A stretch of DNA of 64,000 nt from the NCBI GenBank assembly GCA_963714145.1, contig OY970235.1:4712001-4776000 (forward strand). The letters are read 5' to 3'. The position numbers were made by a program, and so were the translations under genes. The notes below the pieces were generated by a model, which was given only the letters and a program-made list of their open reading frames with translations, did no database searches and was not told the origin of the DNA. Within the stretch, counting starts at the first letter, position 1. Each line of letters begins with the position of its first letter. Shown here piece after piece: positions 25,850-34,598 of the stretch. Source of the DNA: JBBWZH01 sp035544115. Lineage in GTDB: Bacteria > Actinomycetota > Actinomycetes > Mycobacteriales > CADCTP01.

Positions 25850-26173
25850 GTGCGCGCTTCCGGCCTGACGGCCACGATCCTGCTGTTGACCTTCGGAGTG
25901 GCGACGTCCGCGGCCGCCGCACCCTCGGCCGGGCCGGCCACGGCGGCCGCGGTAGTCCGTCCTGCGGCGCTCACCGGCACCGTTATCGTGCCGCACGTCA
26001 CGTTCCTGCCGGTCGATGCGGCCGTGGACGTCATCATCGTCGCGGGCCTCTGGCCGGACGTGCGCGGCGCCGGCACCGGCTACGTTATCGGGCAGTTCCC
26101 CTACGTGGGCACGACCGTGGCCGCCGGCAGCTACGTCACGATCTACACCAGCGGCGGCGGCGAGATCCCCTGA
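25850..26173 (+). CDS. Secreted single-PASTA-domain protein
   Basis: A 107-residue exported protein. A signal peptide of about 25 residues (hydrophobic LTATILLLTFGV, ending TSAAAA) is followed by one PASTA-like domain: VPHVTFLPVDAAVDVIIVAG, GLWPDV, VIGQFPYVGTTVAAGSYVTI. PASTA domains usually occur in tandem on kinases or penicillin-binding proteins and bind peptidoglycan; a free single copy is unusual. GTG 25850 follows GGGGAGG. It is flanked by unrelated genes and has its own ribosome site. Confidence 0.7.
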   Translation: MRASGLTATILLLTFGVATSAAAAPSAGPATAAAVVRPAALTGTVIVPHVTFLPVDAAVDVIIVAGLWPDVRGAGTGYVIGQFPYVGTTVAAGSYVTIYTSGGGEIP

Positions 26174-26326
26174 TCCGACCGGCCGATCATCCAGCCGCCC
26201 GGGAGCGCACGAGCGGATACTGAGCTGCTGTTCGGGCCGGTGGCGGTGCGGGCGGGCGTTCGATCACGGAGGTCTCGGGCTACCCGGCGACCCGCCGGCG
26301 CGCGAACCGGCTGACCGCGGCGGAGG

Positions 26327-27553
26327 TCACCAGTGCAGTCGTAGAGCCTGCGGACCGCGCAGGTTGAACGAGTGCACGCCGATGGGCTGGCCGGGTACCA
26401 GCCGCGGCTGCGGAAGGCGTTCGGTCAGCACCCGCAGGGCGATGCGCGCCTGGGCCCGGGCCAGTGCCGCGCCGAGGCAGGTGTGCGGGCCGGCGCCGAA
26501 GGCGAAGTGGCGGCTGGGTGGGCGGGTCACGTCGAACCGGTCCGGTTCGCGGAAGTGTGACCCGTCGCGGTTGGCGGAGGCAAAGACCACCAGGACATCG
26601 GAGTCGGCCGGGATCGTCGTACTGCCGAGCGCGGCTGGCCGGGTACACCGGCGGAAGATCGTCGCGACCGGCGCGTCGAAGCGGAGCGTCTCCTCCACCG
26701 CGTTCGGTACCAGGTCGGGGCGCTGGCGCAGCAGCGACCACTGCTCCGGCTCGGTCAGCAGCCAGCGAACCGCGATGGTGATGGTGTGCGTGGTCGTGAT
26801 GTGCCCGGCGCCGATCGTGCCGGACACGGTGTTCACCAGCTCGGCCTCCTGCTCGGCGGTCAGCGGCTCGTCGCCGGGTGCGAGTTCGGCGACGACATGG
26901 CTGATCAGGTCGCCGGTCGCGGCGGCGCGGCGGTCGCGGATGTAGCCGGCCAGCAGGCGCTGCAACGCGACGAACCGAGCGGCCGCCTGCGCCTGCGCCC
27001 CGGCGGTCAGGGCGGCGTTGCCCAACTGGAACAAGGACTCGGTACCGGACCTGGCCGCCGGCACGTCCTCGGCGGCGATCCCGAACAGCTCGGCCACCAC
27101 CTCCATCGGCAACCGGGAGGCGAACTGGCTGACCAGCTCGACCCGGCGGTCGTCGACGAATTCCTCGATCAGCGATTCGGCGCGAGCCCGGATCACCGGC
27201 TCCAGGGTCCGCACGACGCCGGCGGTCAACCGCGCGGCATAGGCGGCACGCAGCCGATGATGGGCGGCGCCGTCCGAGGTGACGTGGTCGGGCGTCGGCG
27301 GGTACCCGGCGGCCAGCTCGGCGAAGGTCGCCGGATACAACTCGCCGACCGGACGCAGGCTGTTGGTCGACGAGAACGTCCCGGGGTCCTTGAGGATCGC
27401 GTCGACGTCGTCGTACCTGGTCACCACCCAGGCCTGCAGCCGCGCCGAGTAGAACACCGGCTCGGACCGGCGGGCCCGCTCGAACAGCGGGTACGGGTCC
27501 TGCAGGTGTGCCCCGGTCGGGTCGTAGACCTCGCCGAGCCGGCTGCCGGTCAT
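26327..27553 (-). CDS. Cytochrome P450
   Basis: A 408-residue soluble bacterial P450. The heme loop FAFGAGPHTCLGAALAR carries the cysteine ligand, the K-helix motif is EETLR and the I-helix region is SGTIGAGHITTTHT. Length is normal. The I-helix acid before the threonines is replaced by His (GHITT instead of (E/D)TT), an oddity that could affect proton delivery. No ferredoxin or reductase gene is linked. It is divergent from the gene for a tiny secreted peptide, sharing a 114-base promoter interval. Substrate unknown. Confidence 0.92.
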   Translation of the reverse strand: MTGSRLGEVYDPTGAHLQDPYPLFERARRSEPVFYSARLQAWVVTRYDDVDAILKDPGTFSSTNSLRPVGELYPATFAELAAGYPPTPDHVTSDGAAHHRLRAAYAARLTAGVVRTLEPVIRARAESLIEEFVDDRRVELVSQFASRLPMEVVAELFGIAAEDVPAARSGTESLFQLGNAALTAGAQAQAAARFVALQRLLAGYIRDRRAAATGDLISHVVAELAPGDEPLTAEQEAELVNTVSGTIGAGHITTTHTITIAVRWLLTEPEQWSLLRQRPDLVPNAVEETLRFDAPVATIFRRCTRPAALGSTTIPADSDVLVVFASANRDGSHFREPDRFDVTRPPSRHFAFGAGPHTCLGAALARAQARIALRVLTERLPQPRLVPGQPIGVHSFNLRGPQALRLHW

Positions 27554-27667
27554 CGACCAATCATCGTGGCCCGGTCGCGGTTGAGCCAGGCGCCGGCGGA
27601 CCGGACGGTGTCGGCAACAGCCCGTCGGTACGCTCTCCGGACCTGTTGTCTCCTATGGAGGTTCCAC

Positions 27668-27802
27668 ATGCGTGTTCGTCGTGCCGTTGTCGCCGCGCTG
27701 CTCGCCGCCGTGTCCGCGATCGGGATCGTCGCCCTGACCGCGACGCCGGCGTCGGCCACCGGCAAGTGCGTGGAAATCTCACCCGGCGAGTTCGTCTGCT
27801 GA
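27668..27802 (+). CDS. Tiny secreted peptide with two cysteines
   Basis: A 44-residue precursor. A textbook signal peptide (MRVRRAVVAALLAAV then a hydrophobic run ending ATPASA) would release a 14-residue peptide, TGKCVEISPGEFVC, whose two cysteines could form one disulfide ring. A strong ribosome site TGGAGG stands seven bases before the ATG and the stop is followed by a terminator hairpin, so it is a complete unit. It is too short for usual gene callers. It is divergent from the P450; a maturation link is speculative. It could be a signalling or bacteriocin-like peptide. Confidence 0.7.
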   Translation: MRVRRAVVAALLAAVSAIGIVALTATPASATGKCVEISPGEFVC

Positions 27803-27855
27803 GGCGCGGCCGTCGCTGTTGTCACCCCTGCGGCGGCCGCGGTGGGACGAGATGT

Positions 27856-27887
27856 CGACCCCGCCGAGCCCGGGTTCGGCGGGGTCG
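27856..27887. terminator. Bidirectional hairpin terminator
   Basis: CGACCCCGCCGA and TCGGCGGGGTCG form a perfect 12-base stem around the loop GCCCGGGT. It lies two bases after the permease stop and about 54 bases after the peptide stop, so it can serve both convergent units. Confidence 0.85.
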
Positions 27888-27888
27888 G

Positions 27889-29190
27889 TCAGCCGGCGCG
27901 GGCGCGCCGGACGACCGCGTCGAAACCCGCGGCGAGCAGCAGGACCGCGCCGGTGACGACCCATTCGTAGCCCGCCGAGTTCGCGCCCTGGATGAGGTCG
28001 CTCATGCCGTTGGTGATGACCGCGACGACCAGGCCGCCGAGGACGGCGTCGATGACGCGGCCGTGCCCGCCGAACAGCGAGGTGCCGCCGATGACCGCCG
28101 CGCCCACGGCCAGCAGCAGGGTGTTGCCGGCGCCGGCGTTCGACTGCACCGACTGCAGCAGCGAGGCCGCGACCATGCCGGAGACGGCGGCCATGCCGGA
28201 GCAGATGACGAACACCGAGATCCGGATCCGGGACACGACGATGCCGGCCCGCCGCGAGGCCTCCTCGTTGCCGCCGACCGCGTAGATGTGCCGGCCGTAC
28301 CGGGTGCGGGTGAGGACGAAGTGCCACACCGCGTACAGGATCACCAGCAGGACGACGACCCACGGCATGCCCTGCGCCTTGTTGGCGAAGAACGCGTTGG
28401 TGGTCAGGTTGCGGTTGATGCCCAGCTCGTAGGTGAATGCCGCACCGAGCGCGGCCAGCGCGACGACCTTCGCCGCGATCACCGTGAACGGCACCCGGGA
28501 GAGTCCCGCGCGGCGGCGGCCGAGCGCGTCGGTCAGCTTGATCGCGGCGTAGCTGGCGACGAACAGCGCCAGCAGCACCCAGCCGAGCCACAGCGGCACG
28601 AAGCTGTTCTCCAGCCTGATCAGCGGTGAGCTGTCCGGCAGGATCACCGAACCCTGGCCGCCGATGAGGATCAGCGTGACGCCCTGGAACGCCAGGAACG
28701 TCGCGAGCGTGATGACGAACGACGGGATGCCGACCCGGGCGCGCAGCCAACCCATGCCGAAGCCGATGACCGCGCCGGCCAGCAGGCCGAGGACCAGCGC
28801 CAGCCACCAGGACGCGCCGTGCCGCAGGATCAGCACGGCGGTGATGGCCGAGCACAGGCCTCCGGTCGTGCCCGCGGAGAGGTCGATCTCGCCGAGCAGC
28901 AGGACGAAGACCAGGCCCATCGCCATCACGATGATCGGGGCCGCCTGGATCACCAGCGCCTCGATGTTGTACGCGCTCAGGAAGCCCTGGTGCACCACGG
29001 CGAAGACGGCGGTGATGACGATGAGGCCGACCAGCGCGGGAATCGAGCCGAGCTCGCCGCCCCGGACCCGGGCCAGGTAGCCCCTGGTGTAGGCGCCCAG
29101 CGCGGCCGGCCCCTCGGCCGGCTGCCGGCCGTCCGGCTCCGGGCCGTCCGGCTCGTCCCGGGCGAGGATCTCGTCGGCCTGCGCGCTCAT
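27889..29190 (-). CDS. Sugar ABC transporter permease (XylH/RbsC type)
   Basis: A 433-residue membrane protein with an N-terminal cytoplasmic extension (residues 1-50, acidic and proline-rich), then ten or more hydrophobic segments. The MGLVFVLLLGEIDLSAGTTG motif is the hallmark of the carbohydrate-uptake-2 (ribose/xylose) permease family, and the coupling region is AVGGNEEASRRAGI. ATG 29190 has GGAGG upstream. It is the last gene of the importer operon, 80 bases after the ATPase gene. Confidence 0.9.
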   Translation of the reverse strand: MSAQADEILARDEPDGPEPDGRQPAEGPAALGAYTRGYLARVRGGELGSIPALVGLIVITAVFAVVHQGFLSAYNIEALVIQAAPIIVMAMGLVFVLLLGEIDLSAGTTGGLCSAITAVLILRHGASWWLALVLGLLAGAVIGFGMGWLRARVGIPSFVITLATFLAFQGVTLILIGGQGSVILPDSSPLIRLENSFVPLWLGWVLLALFVASYAAIKLTDALGRRRAGLSRVPFTVIAAKVVALAALGAAFTYELGINRNLTTNAFFANKAQGMPWVVVLLVILYAVWHFVLTRTRYGRHIYAVGGNEEASRRAGIVVSRIRISVFVICSGMAAVSGMVAASLLQSVQSNAGAGNTLLLAVGAAVIGGTSLFGGHGRVIDAVLGGLVVAVITNGMSDLIQGANSAGYEWVVTGAVLLLAAGFDAVVRRARAG

Positions 29191-29269
29191 GCCGGCCTCC
29201 GGTCGCGCCGCGATGCCGCGATGGGCGACGCGCCGTGCCGCGCAGCGATTTCGTCGGCGCTTCGCTCCC

Positions 29270-30052
29270 TCATAGCGCCGCTCCGGTCGACTCGGCGGGC
29301 GACAGGCCAAGGTCGCCCGAGCGGCCCGCGGTGATCAGCTCGACCACCTGCGTCTGGGTCACGTCCGCGCGCCGGACCTGCGCCGCCATCCGGCCCAGGA
29401 AGAGCACGCCGATGGAGTCGGCGACCTTCATGACGTCGTTCATGTTGTGCGACACGAGGATCACGGCCACGCCCTGGCCGGCGAGCCGGCGGACCAGGCC
29501 CAGAACCTGCCCGGTCTGCGCGACGCCGAGCGAGGCCGTCGGCTCGTCCAGGATGACGACCTTCGACTTCCACAGCACCGACTTGGCGATCGCCACGGTC
29601 TGCCGCTGGCCGCCGGACAGGCTCGCCACGACCTGCCGCACCGACCGGACCGTCCGCACCGACAGCGACGCCAGCGCCCGCTCCGCCAGCTTCTCCATCG
29701 AGTTCTCGTCGAGCGTGCGCCGCCCGGTGATCTCTTCGCGGCCGAGGAACATGTTCTCGACGATGTCGAGGTTCTCGCAGAGCGCGAGGTCCTGGTACAC
29801 GATCTCGACCCCGAGCAGCGCCGCGTCCCGCGGTCCGCGCACCGGCTGGGGCGAGCCTTCGAAGATCAGCTCACCCGCGTCGACGCGATGGATGCCGCCG
29901 ATGCATTTGACCAGCGTCGTCTTGCCCGCCCCGTTGTCGCCGACGAGGGCGGTCACCTCCCCCGCGTTCGCGGTGAAGTCCACGGACGACAACACGTGGA
30001 CCGGGCCGAACGACTTCTCGACACCCCGCAGCTCCAGCATGGGACTGGTCAT
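29270..30052 (-). CDS. Sugar ABC transporter ATPase, single nucleotide-binding domain
   Basis: A 260-residue ATPase with Walker A GDNGAGKTT, the signature LSGGQRQ, Walker B VVILDEPTA and the switch histidine in LVSHN. Ribose and xylose ATPases of this group (RbsA, XylG) normally hold two domains in about 500 residues; this one has only one, as in the fructose-type FrcA branch, so it should act as a homodimer. It sits between the binding protein and permease genes, after a strong hairpin. Confidence 0.92.
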   Translation of the reverse strand: MTSPMLELRGVEKSFGPVHVLSSVDFTANAGEVTALVGDNGAGKTTLVKCIGGIHRVDAGELIFEGSPQPVRGPRDAALLGVEIVYQDLALCENLDIVENMFLGREEITGRRTLDENSMEKLAERALASLSVRTVRSVRQVVASLSGGQRQTVAIAKSVLWKSKVVILDEPTASLGVAQTGQVLGLVRRLAGQGVAVILVSHNMNDVMKVADSIGVLFLGRMAAQVRRADVTQTQVVELITAGRSGDLGLSPAESTGAAL

Positions 30053-30075
30053 GTCGTATCACCTGCTCTGTCGGG

Positions 30076-30110
30076 CGTGGGGTTGGCGCCGGTGCGACGC
30101 CAACCCCACG
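30076..30110 (-). terminator. Strong hairpin between binding-protein and ATPase genes
   Basis: CGTGGGGTTGGCG and CGCCAACCCCACG form a perfect 13-base stem with a 9-base loop. It lies 13 bases after the binding-protein stop and 24 bases before the ATPase start. In importers such a structure protects or partly terminates the upstream message, so that the binding protein is made in excess. Confidence 0.7.
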
Positions 30111-30123
30111 GGTCGAGGTGCGA

Positions 30124-31224
30124 TCACTGGCTGGTCTTGATGCCGTTGGCAGTGCACAGCCGCGCGAGTGCGGGGGTCGGGCAGACGGCCGCGCCGGTCA
30201 GGTAGCCGTCGGTCACCGGCAGCGCCACGTTCGTCTTGGTGACCACGGTCGGGGTGGCCAGGAACGAGGGGACCTGGCGGCCGGTCGTCGGGTCCTTGGT
30301 CGTCGCCGGTGCGGCGGGCTTCTGGCCGGCGAGGATCTGGCTGGCCAGCTTGATCGCCACGTCCGCCTCACCAGCGACCGGCTTGTAGACGGTGAAGCAC
30401 TGGGTGCCGGACATGATGTTGTCGAGGCCGCCCGCGGTGGCGTCCTGCCCGGACACCGCGACCTTGCCCGCCAGGCCCTGCGACTTCAGCACGTTGACCA
30501 CCGACTGCGCCATCGTGTCGTTGGCGACCATGACCGCGTTGATGTCGGGATGCTGGCCGAGCATCGTGGTGAACACGGTCTGCGCCGTCGCGGCGTCCCA
30601 GTTGCCGCTCTGGTCGGCGAGCTTCGTCCAGCCGGGCTGCTTCGACAGCACCGAGTTGTAGCCCTGCGCGAACAGCGTGGCGTTGTTGTCGGTGGCCGCC
30701 CCGTCGATCTCGACGTAGTTGACCGTGCTCTTGCCCGTCACCTGCGGGCACTGGGTCAGCGCGGTGCCCTGGTCCGCGCCGACCTTCACGTTGTCGTACG
30801 ACACGTAGTACGACGCGGTGCCGCCGGGGGTGAGCCGGTCGTAGTCGATCGTGACGACGTTGTGCTGCTGGGCGAGCGCCTCGATGGCCTTGCCGGAGCC
30901 CGGGTCCAGGTTCACGACCAGCAGCACGCCGACGCCGGCGTTGATCAGCGCCTGCGCCTGTGACTGCTGGGTGGTGGCGCTGTCGTTGGCGTTGTCGACG
31001 TAGCAGGTCAGCTTGTAGGCGATGCACTGCTTGCTGAGTTCGTTGGGATCGGCGGAGACCCAGCGCGGCGAGGATGCCGTGTCGGGCAGCAGGATGCCCA
31101 CTTTCGTGTTCGCGGGCGCGGCGGTACCCGGGGAGCTGTTGTTGCTGCCGCAGGCGGCCAGCCCGGCCACCAGCACGGCGGCGACTCCGGCCAGCGCCGC
31201 GGCCGTTCGGGATATTGTTCGCAT
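30124..31224 (-). CDS. Sugar-binding lipoprotein of an ABC importer (XylF-like)
   Basis: A 366-residue periplasmic-binding-fold lipoprotein. The signal and lipobox are visible (hydrophobic run then LAGLAAC, cysteine 25). The mature domain begins KVGILLPDTASSPRW and later has TIDYDRLTPGG, close to D-xylose-binding proteins. The start is ATG 31224 without a strong ribosome site. It is first in a binding protein - ATPase - permease operon. The sugar is inferred only from similarity. An IS630 copy sits 152 bases upstream and may have cut the operon off from its regulator. Confidence 0.88.
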   Translation of the reverse strand: MRTISRTAAALAGVAAVLVAGLAACGSNNSSPGTAAPANTKVGILLPDTASSPRWVSADPNELSKQCIAYKLTCYVDNANDSATTQQSQAQALINAGVGVLLVVNLDPGSGKAIEALAQQHNVVTIDYDRLTPGGTASYYVSYDNVKVGADQGTALTQCPQVTGKSTVNYVEIDGAATDNNATLFAQGYNSVLSKQPGWTKLADQSGNWDAATAQTVFTTMLGQHPDINAVMVANDTMAQSVVNVLKSQGLAGKVAVSGQDATAGGLDNIMSGTQCFTVYKPVAGEADVAIKLASQILAGQKPAAPATTKDPTTGRQVPSFLATPTVVTKTNVALPVTDGYLTGAAVCPTPALARLCTANGIKTSQ

Positions 31225-31374
31225 CGCTCAACGGTCTGCTCAGCTGGATCGAATGTCGTCGCAGCAGGCGCCCATCATCGCTACCGGCTGGCGGGAGGCC
31301 CGCGGTACCCGTCAGCTGCAATACCGGTTGCGCCGTACGGCGGCCCACGGATCTCGCGGCGGCCCAGCTGGCAG

Positions 31375-31402
31375 CTAGTGTGCTGCGTCTGAAGTTCGTC
31401 GG
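31375..31402. repeat. Left terminal inverted repeat of the IS630 element
   Basis: 28 bases that match the reverse complement of 32489-32516 at 26 of 28 positions, starting CTAGTGT and including CTGCGTCTGAA and TTCGTCGG. The TA at 31376-31377 is the duplicated target. Confidence 0.9.
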
Positions 31403-32515
31403 GTAAGTCTATTCTGGGTGGGTGGCGAGGACTGGGCGGCCGAAGGCCGCGTTGGTGTTGAGCGAGGACGAGCGGGTCACGCTTGAGCGGTGGGCGCGGC
31501 GGGCGAAGTCGTCGCAGGCGTTGGCGTTGCGGTGTCGGATCGTGTTGGCGTGTGCGGAGCCGGGGGCGGGTAACGCGCGGGTCGCGGCCGATCTGGGGGT
31601 GCATCCGGACACGGTGGGCAAGTGGCGCTCGAGGTTCGTGCGGCGGCGGTTGGACGGGCTGGTGGATGAGGACCGGCCCGGTCGCCCGGCCTCGATCGGT
31701 CTGGACCGGGTGGAGGAGGTGGTGGTGGCGACGTTGGAGGCGACGCCGCGGAACGCGACGCATTGGTCGCGGGCGTCGATGGCCGAACGCAGCGGGTTGT
31801 CGCGTTCGACGATCGGGCGGATCTGGCGGGACTTCGGTCTCAAGCCGCACCTGGCCGAGACGTTCAAGCTGTCGACCGACCCGCTGTTCGTGGAGAAGGT
31901 CGTCGACGTCGTCGGCCTGTACCACAACCCGCCCGAACGTGCGGTGGTGCTGTGCGTGGACGAGAAAAGCCAGGTACAGGCCCTGGACCGGTCGGCGCCG
32001 GTGCTGCCGATGATGCCCGGCATGCCCGAGCGGCGCACCCACGACTACGTCCGCCACGGCATCACCAGCCTGTTCGCCGCGTTCAACATCGCCGACGGAA
32101 CCGTGATCAGCGAACTACACCGCCAGCACCGCGCAACCGAGTTCCGCAAGTTCCTGACCACCATCGACAAGAGGATCCCCGCCGACCTGGACGTCCACCT
32201 GGTCGCCGACAACTACGGCACCCACAAGACCCCCGCGATCAAACGCTGGCTCGCCGCACACCCCCGCTTCCACCTGCACTTCACCCCCACCGGATCCTCC
32301 TGGATCAACCAGGTCGAACGCTGGTTCGGCTACCTCACCGACCAGAAGATCCGCCGCAGCGCACACAAGTCCGTCCAAGCCCTGGAAGCCGACATCCGCG
32401 CCTGGATCAAAGACTGGAACACCAACCCAAGACCCTTCATCTGGACCAAGACCGCCGACGAGATCCTCGACTCCCTCACCCGATATCTCCGACGAATTTC
32501 AGACGCAGGACACTA
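31376..32515 (+). mobile_element. Complete IS630-family insertion sequence
   Basis: The element is about 1.14 kb, carries one transposase gene, has 28-base imperfect terminal inverted repeats and is flanked by TA on both sides (31376-31377 and 32514-32515), the expected target duplication of IS630/Tc1-mariner elements. The DDE residues look intact, so the copy may be active. It separates the sugar importer operon from the Ser/Thr kinase gene and interrupts no recognisable gene. Confidence 0.92.
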
Positions 32516-32516
32516 G
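31422..32516 (+). CDS. IS630-family transposase
   Basis: A 364-residue transposase. An N-terminal HTH region (about residues 25-75, [17 protein letters not shown] then [19 protein letters not shown]) precedes the DDE core: Asp in [13 protein letters not shown], Asp in [12 protein letters not shown] and Glu in [10 protein letters not shown]. It begins with GTG 31422. The last codons lie in the right inverted repeat, and the TAG stop is formed by the target TA plus the next flanking G, so the stop depends on the insertion site. Confidence 0.93.
   Translation: MARTGRPKAALVLSEDERVTLERWARRAKSSQALALRCRIVLACAEPGAGNARVAADLGVHPDTVGKWRSRFVRRRLDGLVDEDRPGRPASIGLDRVEEVVVATLEATPRNATHWSRASMAERSGLSRSTIGRIWRDFGLKPHLAETFKLSTDPLFVEKVVDVVGLYHNPPERAVVLCVDEKSQVQALDRSAPVLPMMPGMPERRTHDYVRHGITSLFAAFNIADGTVISELHRQHRATEFRKFLTTIDKRIPADLDVHLVADNYGTHKTPAIKRWLAAHPRFHLHFTPTGSSWINQVERWFGYLTDQKIRRSAHKSVQALEADIRAWIKDWNTNPRPFIWTKTADEILDSLTRYLRRISDAGH
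32489..32516. repeat. Right terminal inverted repeat of the IS630 element
   Basis: Mirror of 31375-31402 with two mismatches, ending ACACTAG. It contains the end of the transposase reading frame. Confidence 0.9.
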
Positions 32517-32635
32517 CAGGTATGCCGGGACTCCAGCCGGCCGGAGCCGCGGATTCATGCTGGCGGCGACGACACGCGGGCCGCCTCCGGCGATGCTCAA
32601 CCGCATCAGCCGCTGGGTTCGGAAGGACGGCCATC

Positions 32636-33658
32636 ATGATCGCTCGGTGCCAGCACCCGTCGGTCCGCCCGGCCGCCGGCCCAGCGCAGCCCCGGCCCGC
32701 CGACCGGGCCGCGGCCTTGCGGGCCGGCGTGTTGCTGGCCAGCCGCTACCGGGTGACCGAGCTGCTGGGCAGCGGGGCGACGGCGAGTGTGTGGCGGGCC
32801 CACGACGTACTGCTGGACCGGGACGTGGCCGTCAAGCGGTTCCACCAACGGCACTCGCACGGCGTCGCCGAGGCGCGCATCGCCGCCCGGGTGCGGCATC
32901 CCAACGTGGCCGCCGTGCACGACGTCATCACCCACGACGGCTCGTACGGCCTGGTGATGGACTACTACGGCCGGGCGACCCTGACCGCGCTGCTGCGCGG
33001 CGGGCGCCGGCTGCCGCCGCGGATCGTCGCCGCGCTGGGCCTGCAGCTGCTCGCGGCGCTGCAGGCCGTCCACGCCGCCGGCGTCGTGCACTGCGACGTG
33101 AAACCGGCGAACCTGCTGCTCGGCGACGACGGGCGGCTGGTGCTGATCGACTTCGGGATCGCCGAGACCGGCGACGAGCCCGCCCACCCGGCCCGCCGCA
33201 ACGGCGACGTGGTCGGCTCGCCGGCGTACATGGCCCCCGAGGTCGTCCGCGGCGAGGCGCCGGGCCCCCCGGCCGACCTCTGGTCGCTGGGGGCGACCCT
33301 CTACACCGCCGTCGAGGGCCGGCCGCCCTTCCCGCCGGGTGACCCGGTGCCCACCCTCGCCGCGGTGCTGCACGACCCACCGGCACCGACCCGGCGGGCC
33401 GCCCGCCTCCAGCCCCTGCTGACCCGGCTGCTGGCCAAGGACCCGGCCGCACGGCCGGCGCACGACGCCATCCACGCACTGCTCACCGACGCCTACCCGG
33501 CCGCGCTGGCCGCCGTCCTCGCCCCCCGCGGCGGCGCCGCCGGTCCCCCGCCGGCCGACCACTCGGTGGACACCCTGCCGTACTCGACGATCCCCGCAGC
33601 CGCGGAACCGACCCGGTGCGACCCGCCGCTCGGCGCGCAGGCCAAGCTCGACTGGTAG
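32636..33658 (+). CDS. Soluble Hanks-type Ser/Thr protein kinase
   Basis: A 340-residue kinase without a membrane segment. The glycine loop is GSGATASVW, the catalytic lysine is in VAVKRF, the loop is HCDVKPANLL, the metal motif IDFG and the activation-loop end SPAYMAPEV. After the kinase domain (about residues 37-290) only a short proline- and threonine-rich tail follows, without PASTA or other sensor domains. ATG 32636 has GGAAGGA nine bases upstream. Its targets are unknown; the downstream aldo/keto reductase begins 58 bases after the stop. Confidence 0.9.
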   Translation: MIARCQHPSVRPAAGPAQPRPADRAAALRAGVLLASRYRVTELLGSGATASVWRAHDVLLDRDVAVKRFHQRHSHGVAEARIAARVRHPNVAAVHDVITHDGSYGLVMDYYGRATLTALLRGGRRLPPRIVAALGLQLLAALQAVHAAGVVHCDVKPANLLLGDDGRLVLIDFGIAETGDEPAHPARRNGDVVGSPAYMAPEVVRGEAPGPPADLWSLGATLYTAVEGRPPFPPGDPVPTLAAVLHDPPAPTRRAARLQPLLTRLLAKDPAARPAHDAIHALLTDAYPAALAAVLAPRGGAAGPPPADHSVDTLPYSTIPAAAEPTRCDPPLGAQAKLDW

Positions 33659-33716
33659 ACACGCGGGCAGCCGCGCGTATTGCATGAGACCGAACCGATC
33701 GAAGGAGTTCTGATCG

Positions 33717-34580
33717 ATGGCAGAGACGAAATCAGGGACCGCCGCGCTGGCCGGCACGATCTCGGTGGGCGGCGATCTGACGGTCAACCGCCTCGGCTTC
33801 GGCGCGATGCGTATCACCGGTGACGGCATCTGGGGCCAACCGGCCGACCGCGACGAGGCCAAGGCGGTGCTGCGCCGCGCGGTCGAGCTCGGCGTGAACT
33901 TCATCGACACCGCCGACGCCTACGGGCCGGACGTCAGCGAGGAGCTCCTCGCCGAGACCCTCCACCCGTACCCGGACGATCTCGTCATCGCGACCAAGGG
34001 CGGGCTCGAGCGCTCCGGCCCGGGCCAGTGGTCGGCCGACGGCCGGCCCGAGCACCTGTTCGAGGCCTGCGAGGGGAGCCTACGGCGGCTCAAGCTCGAC
34101 CAGATCCCGCTCTACCAGTTCCACCGGCCCGACCCCGCGGTGCCGCTGGAGGACTCGATCGGCGCGCTGGTCACCCTCAAGGAGCAGGGCAAGATCCGGC
34201 ACATCGGGGTGTCCAACGTGACCGAGGAGCAACTGCGGCGCGCGCAGCGACTCACCCCGATCGTGTCGATCCAGAACCGCTACAACGTCGACGACCGCCG
34301 GTCGGAGTCGCTGGTCGACCTGTGCGAGCAGGAGGAGCTGGCCTTCCTGCCGTATGCGCCTATCCAGGACCTGGACCGCAACCGGATCGTGCGGGAGATC
34401 GCGCAGCGGCACGCCGCGACACCGCGGCAGACCGTGCTCGCCTGGCTGCTGGCCCGGTCGCCGTCGATGCTGCCGATCCCGGGCACCGGGTCGGTGTCCC
34501 ACCTGGAGCACAACATCGCCGCCGCGGCGATCAGGCTCACCGGGGAGGAGGTCGCCGCCCTGACCGGCGGCGCCGGCTGA
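33717..34580 (+). CDS. Aldo/keto reductase
   Basis: A 287-residue TIM-barrel NADPH oxidoreductase. It has the family start NRLGFGAMRI, the tetrad region FIDTADAYG (Asp and Tyr), the lysine in VIATKGG and the histidine in YQFHRPDP. The cofactor region near PGTGSVSHLEHN is normal. ATG 33717 follows AAGGAG. It would reduce an aldehyde or ketone; the natural substrate is not evident. It is convergent with the histidine kinase. Confidence 0.92.
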   Translation: MAETKSGTAALAGTISVGGDLTVNRLGFGAMRITGDGIWGQPADRDEAKAVLRRAVELGVNFIDTADAYGPDVSEELLAETLHPYPDDLVIATKGGLERSGPGQWSADGRPEHLFEACEGSLRRLKLDQIPLYQFHRPDPAVPLEDSIGALVTLKEQGKIRHIGVSNVTEEQLRRAQRLTPIVSIQNRYNVDDRRSESLVDLCEQEELAFLPYAPIQDLDRNRIVREIAQRHAATPRQTVLAWLLARSPSMLPIPGTGSVSHLEHNIAAAAIRLTGEEVAALTGGAG

Positions 34581-34598
34581 GCCGGATCGGCGCGCTGG

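Noticed and set aside
26327..27802. P450 plus peptide as a classical RiPP cluster
   Set aside because: The precursor has a secretory signal and not a RiPP leader, no other maturation gene is present and the genes are divergent; kept only as a speculative link.
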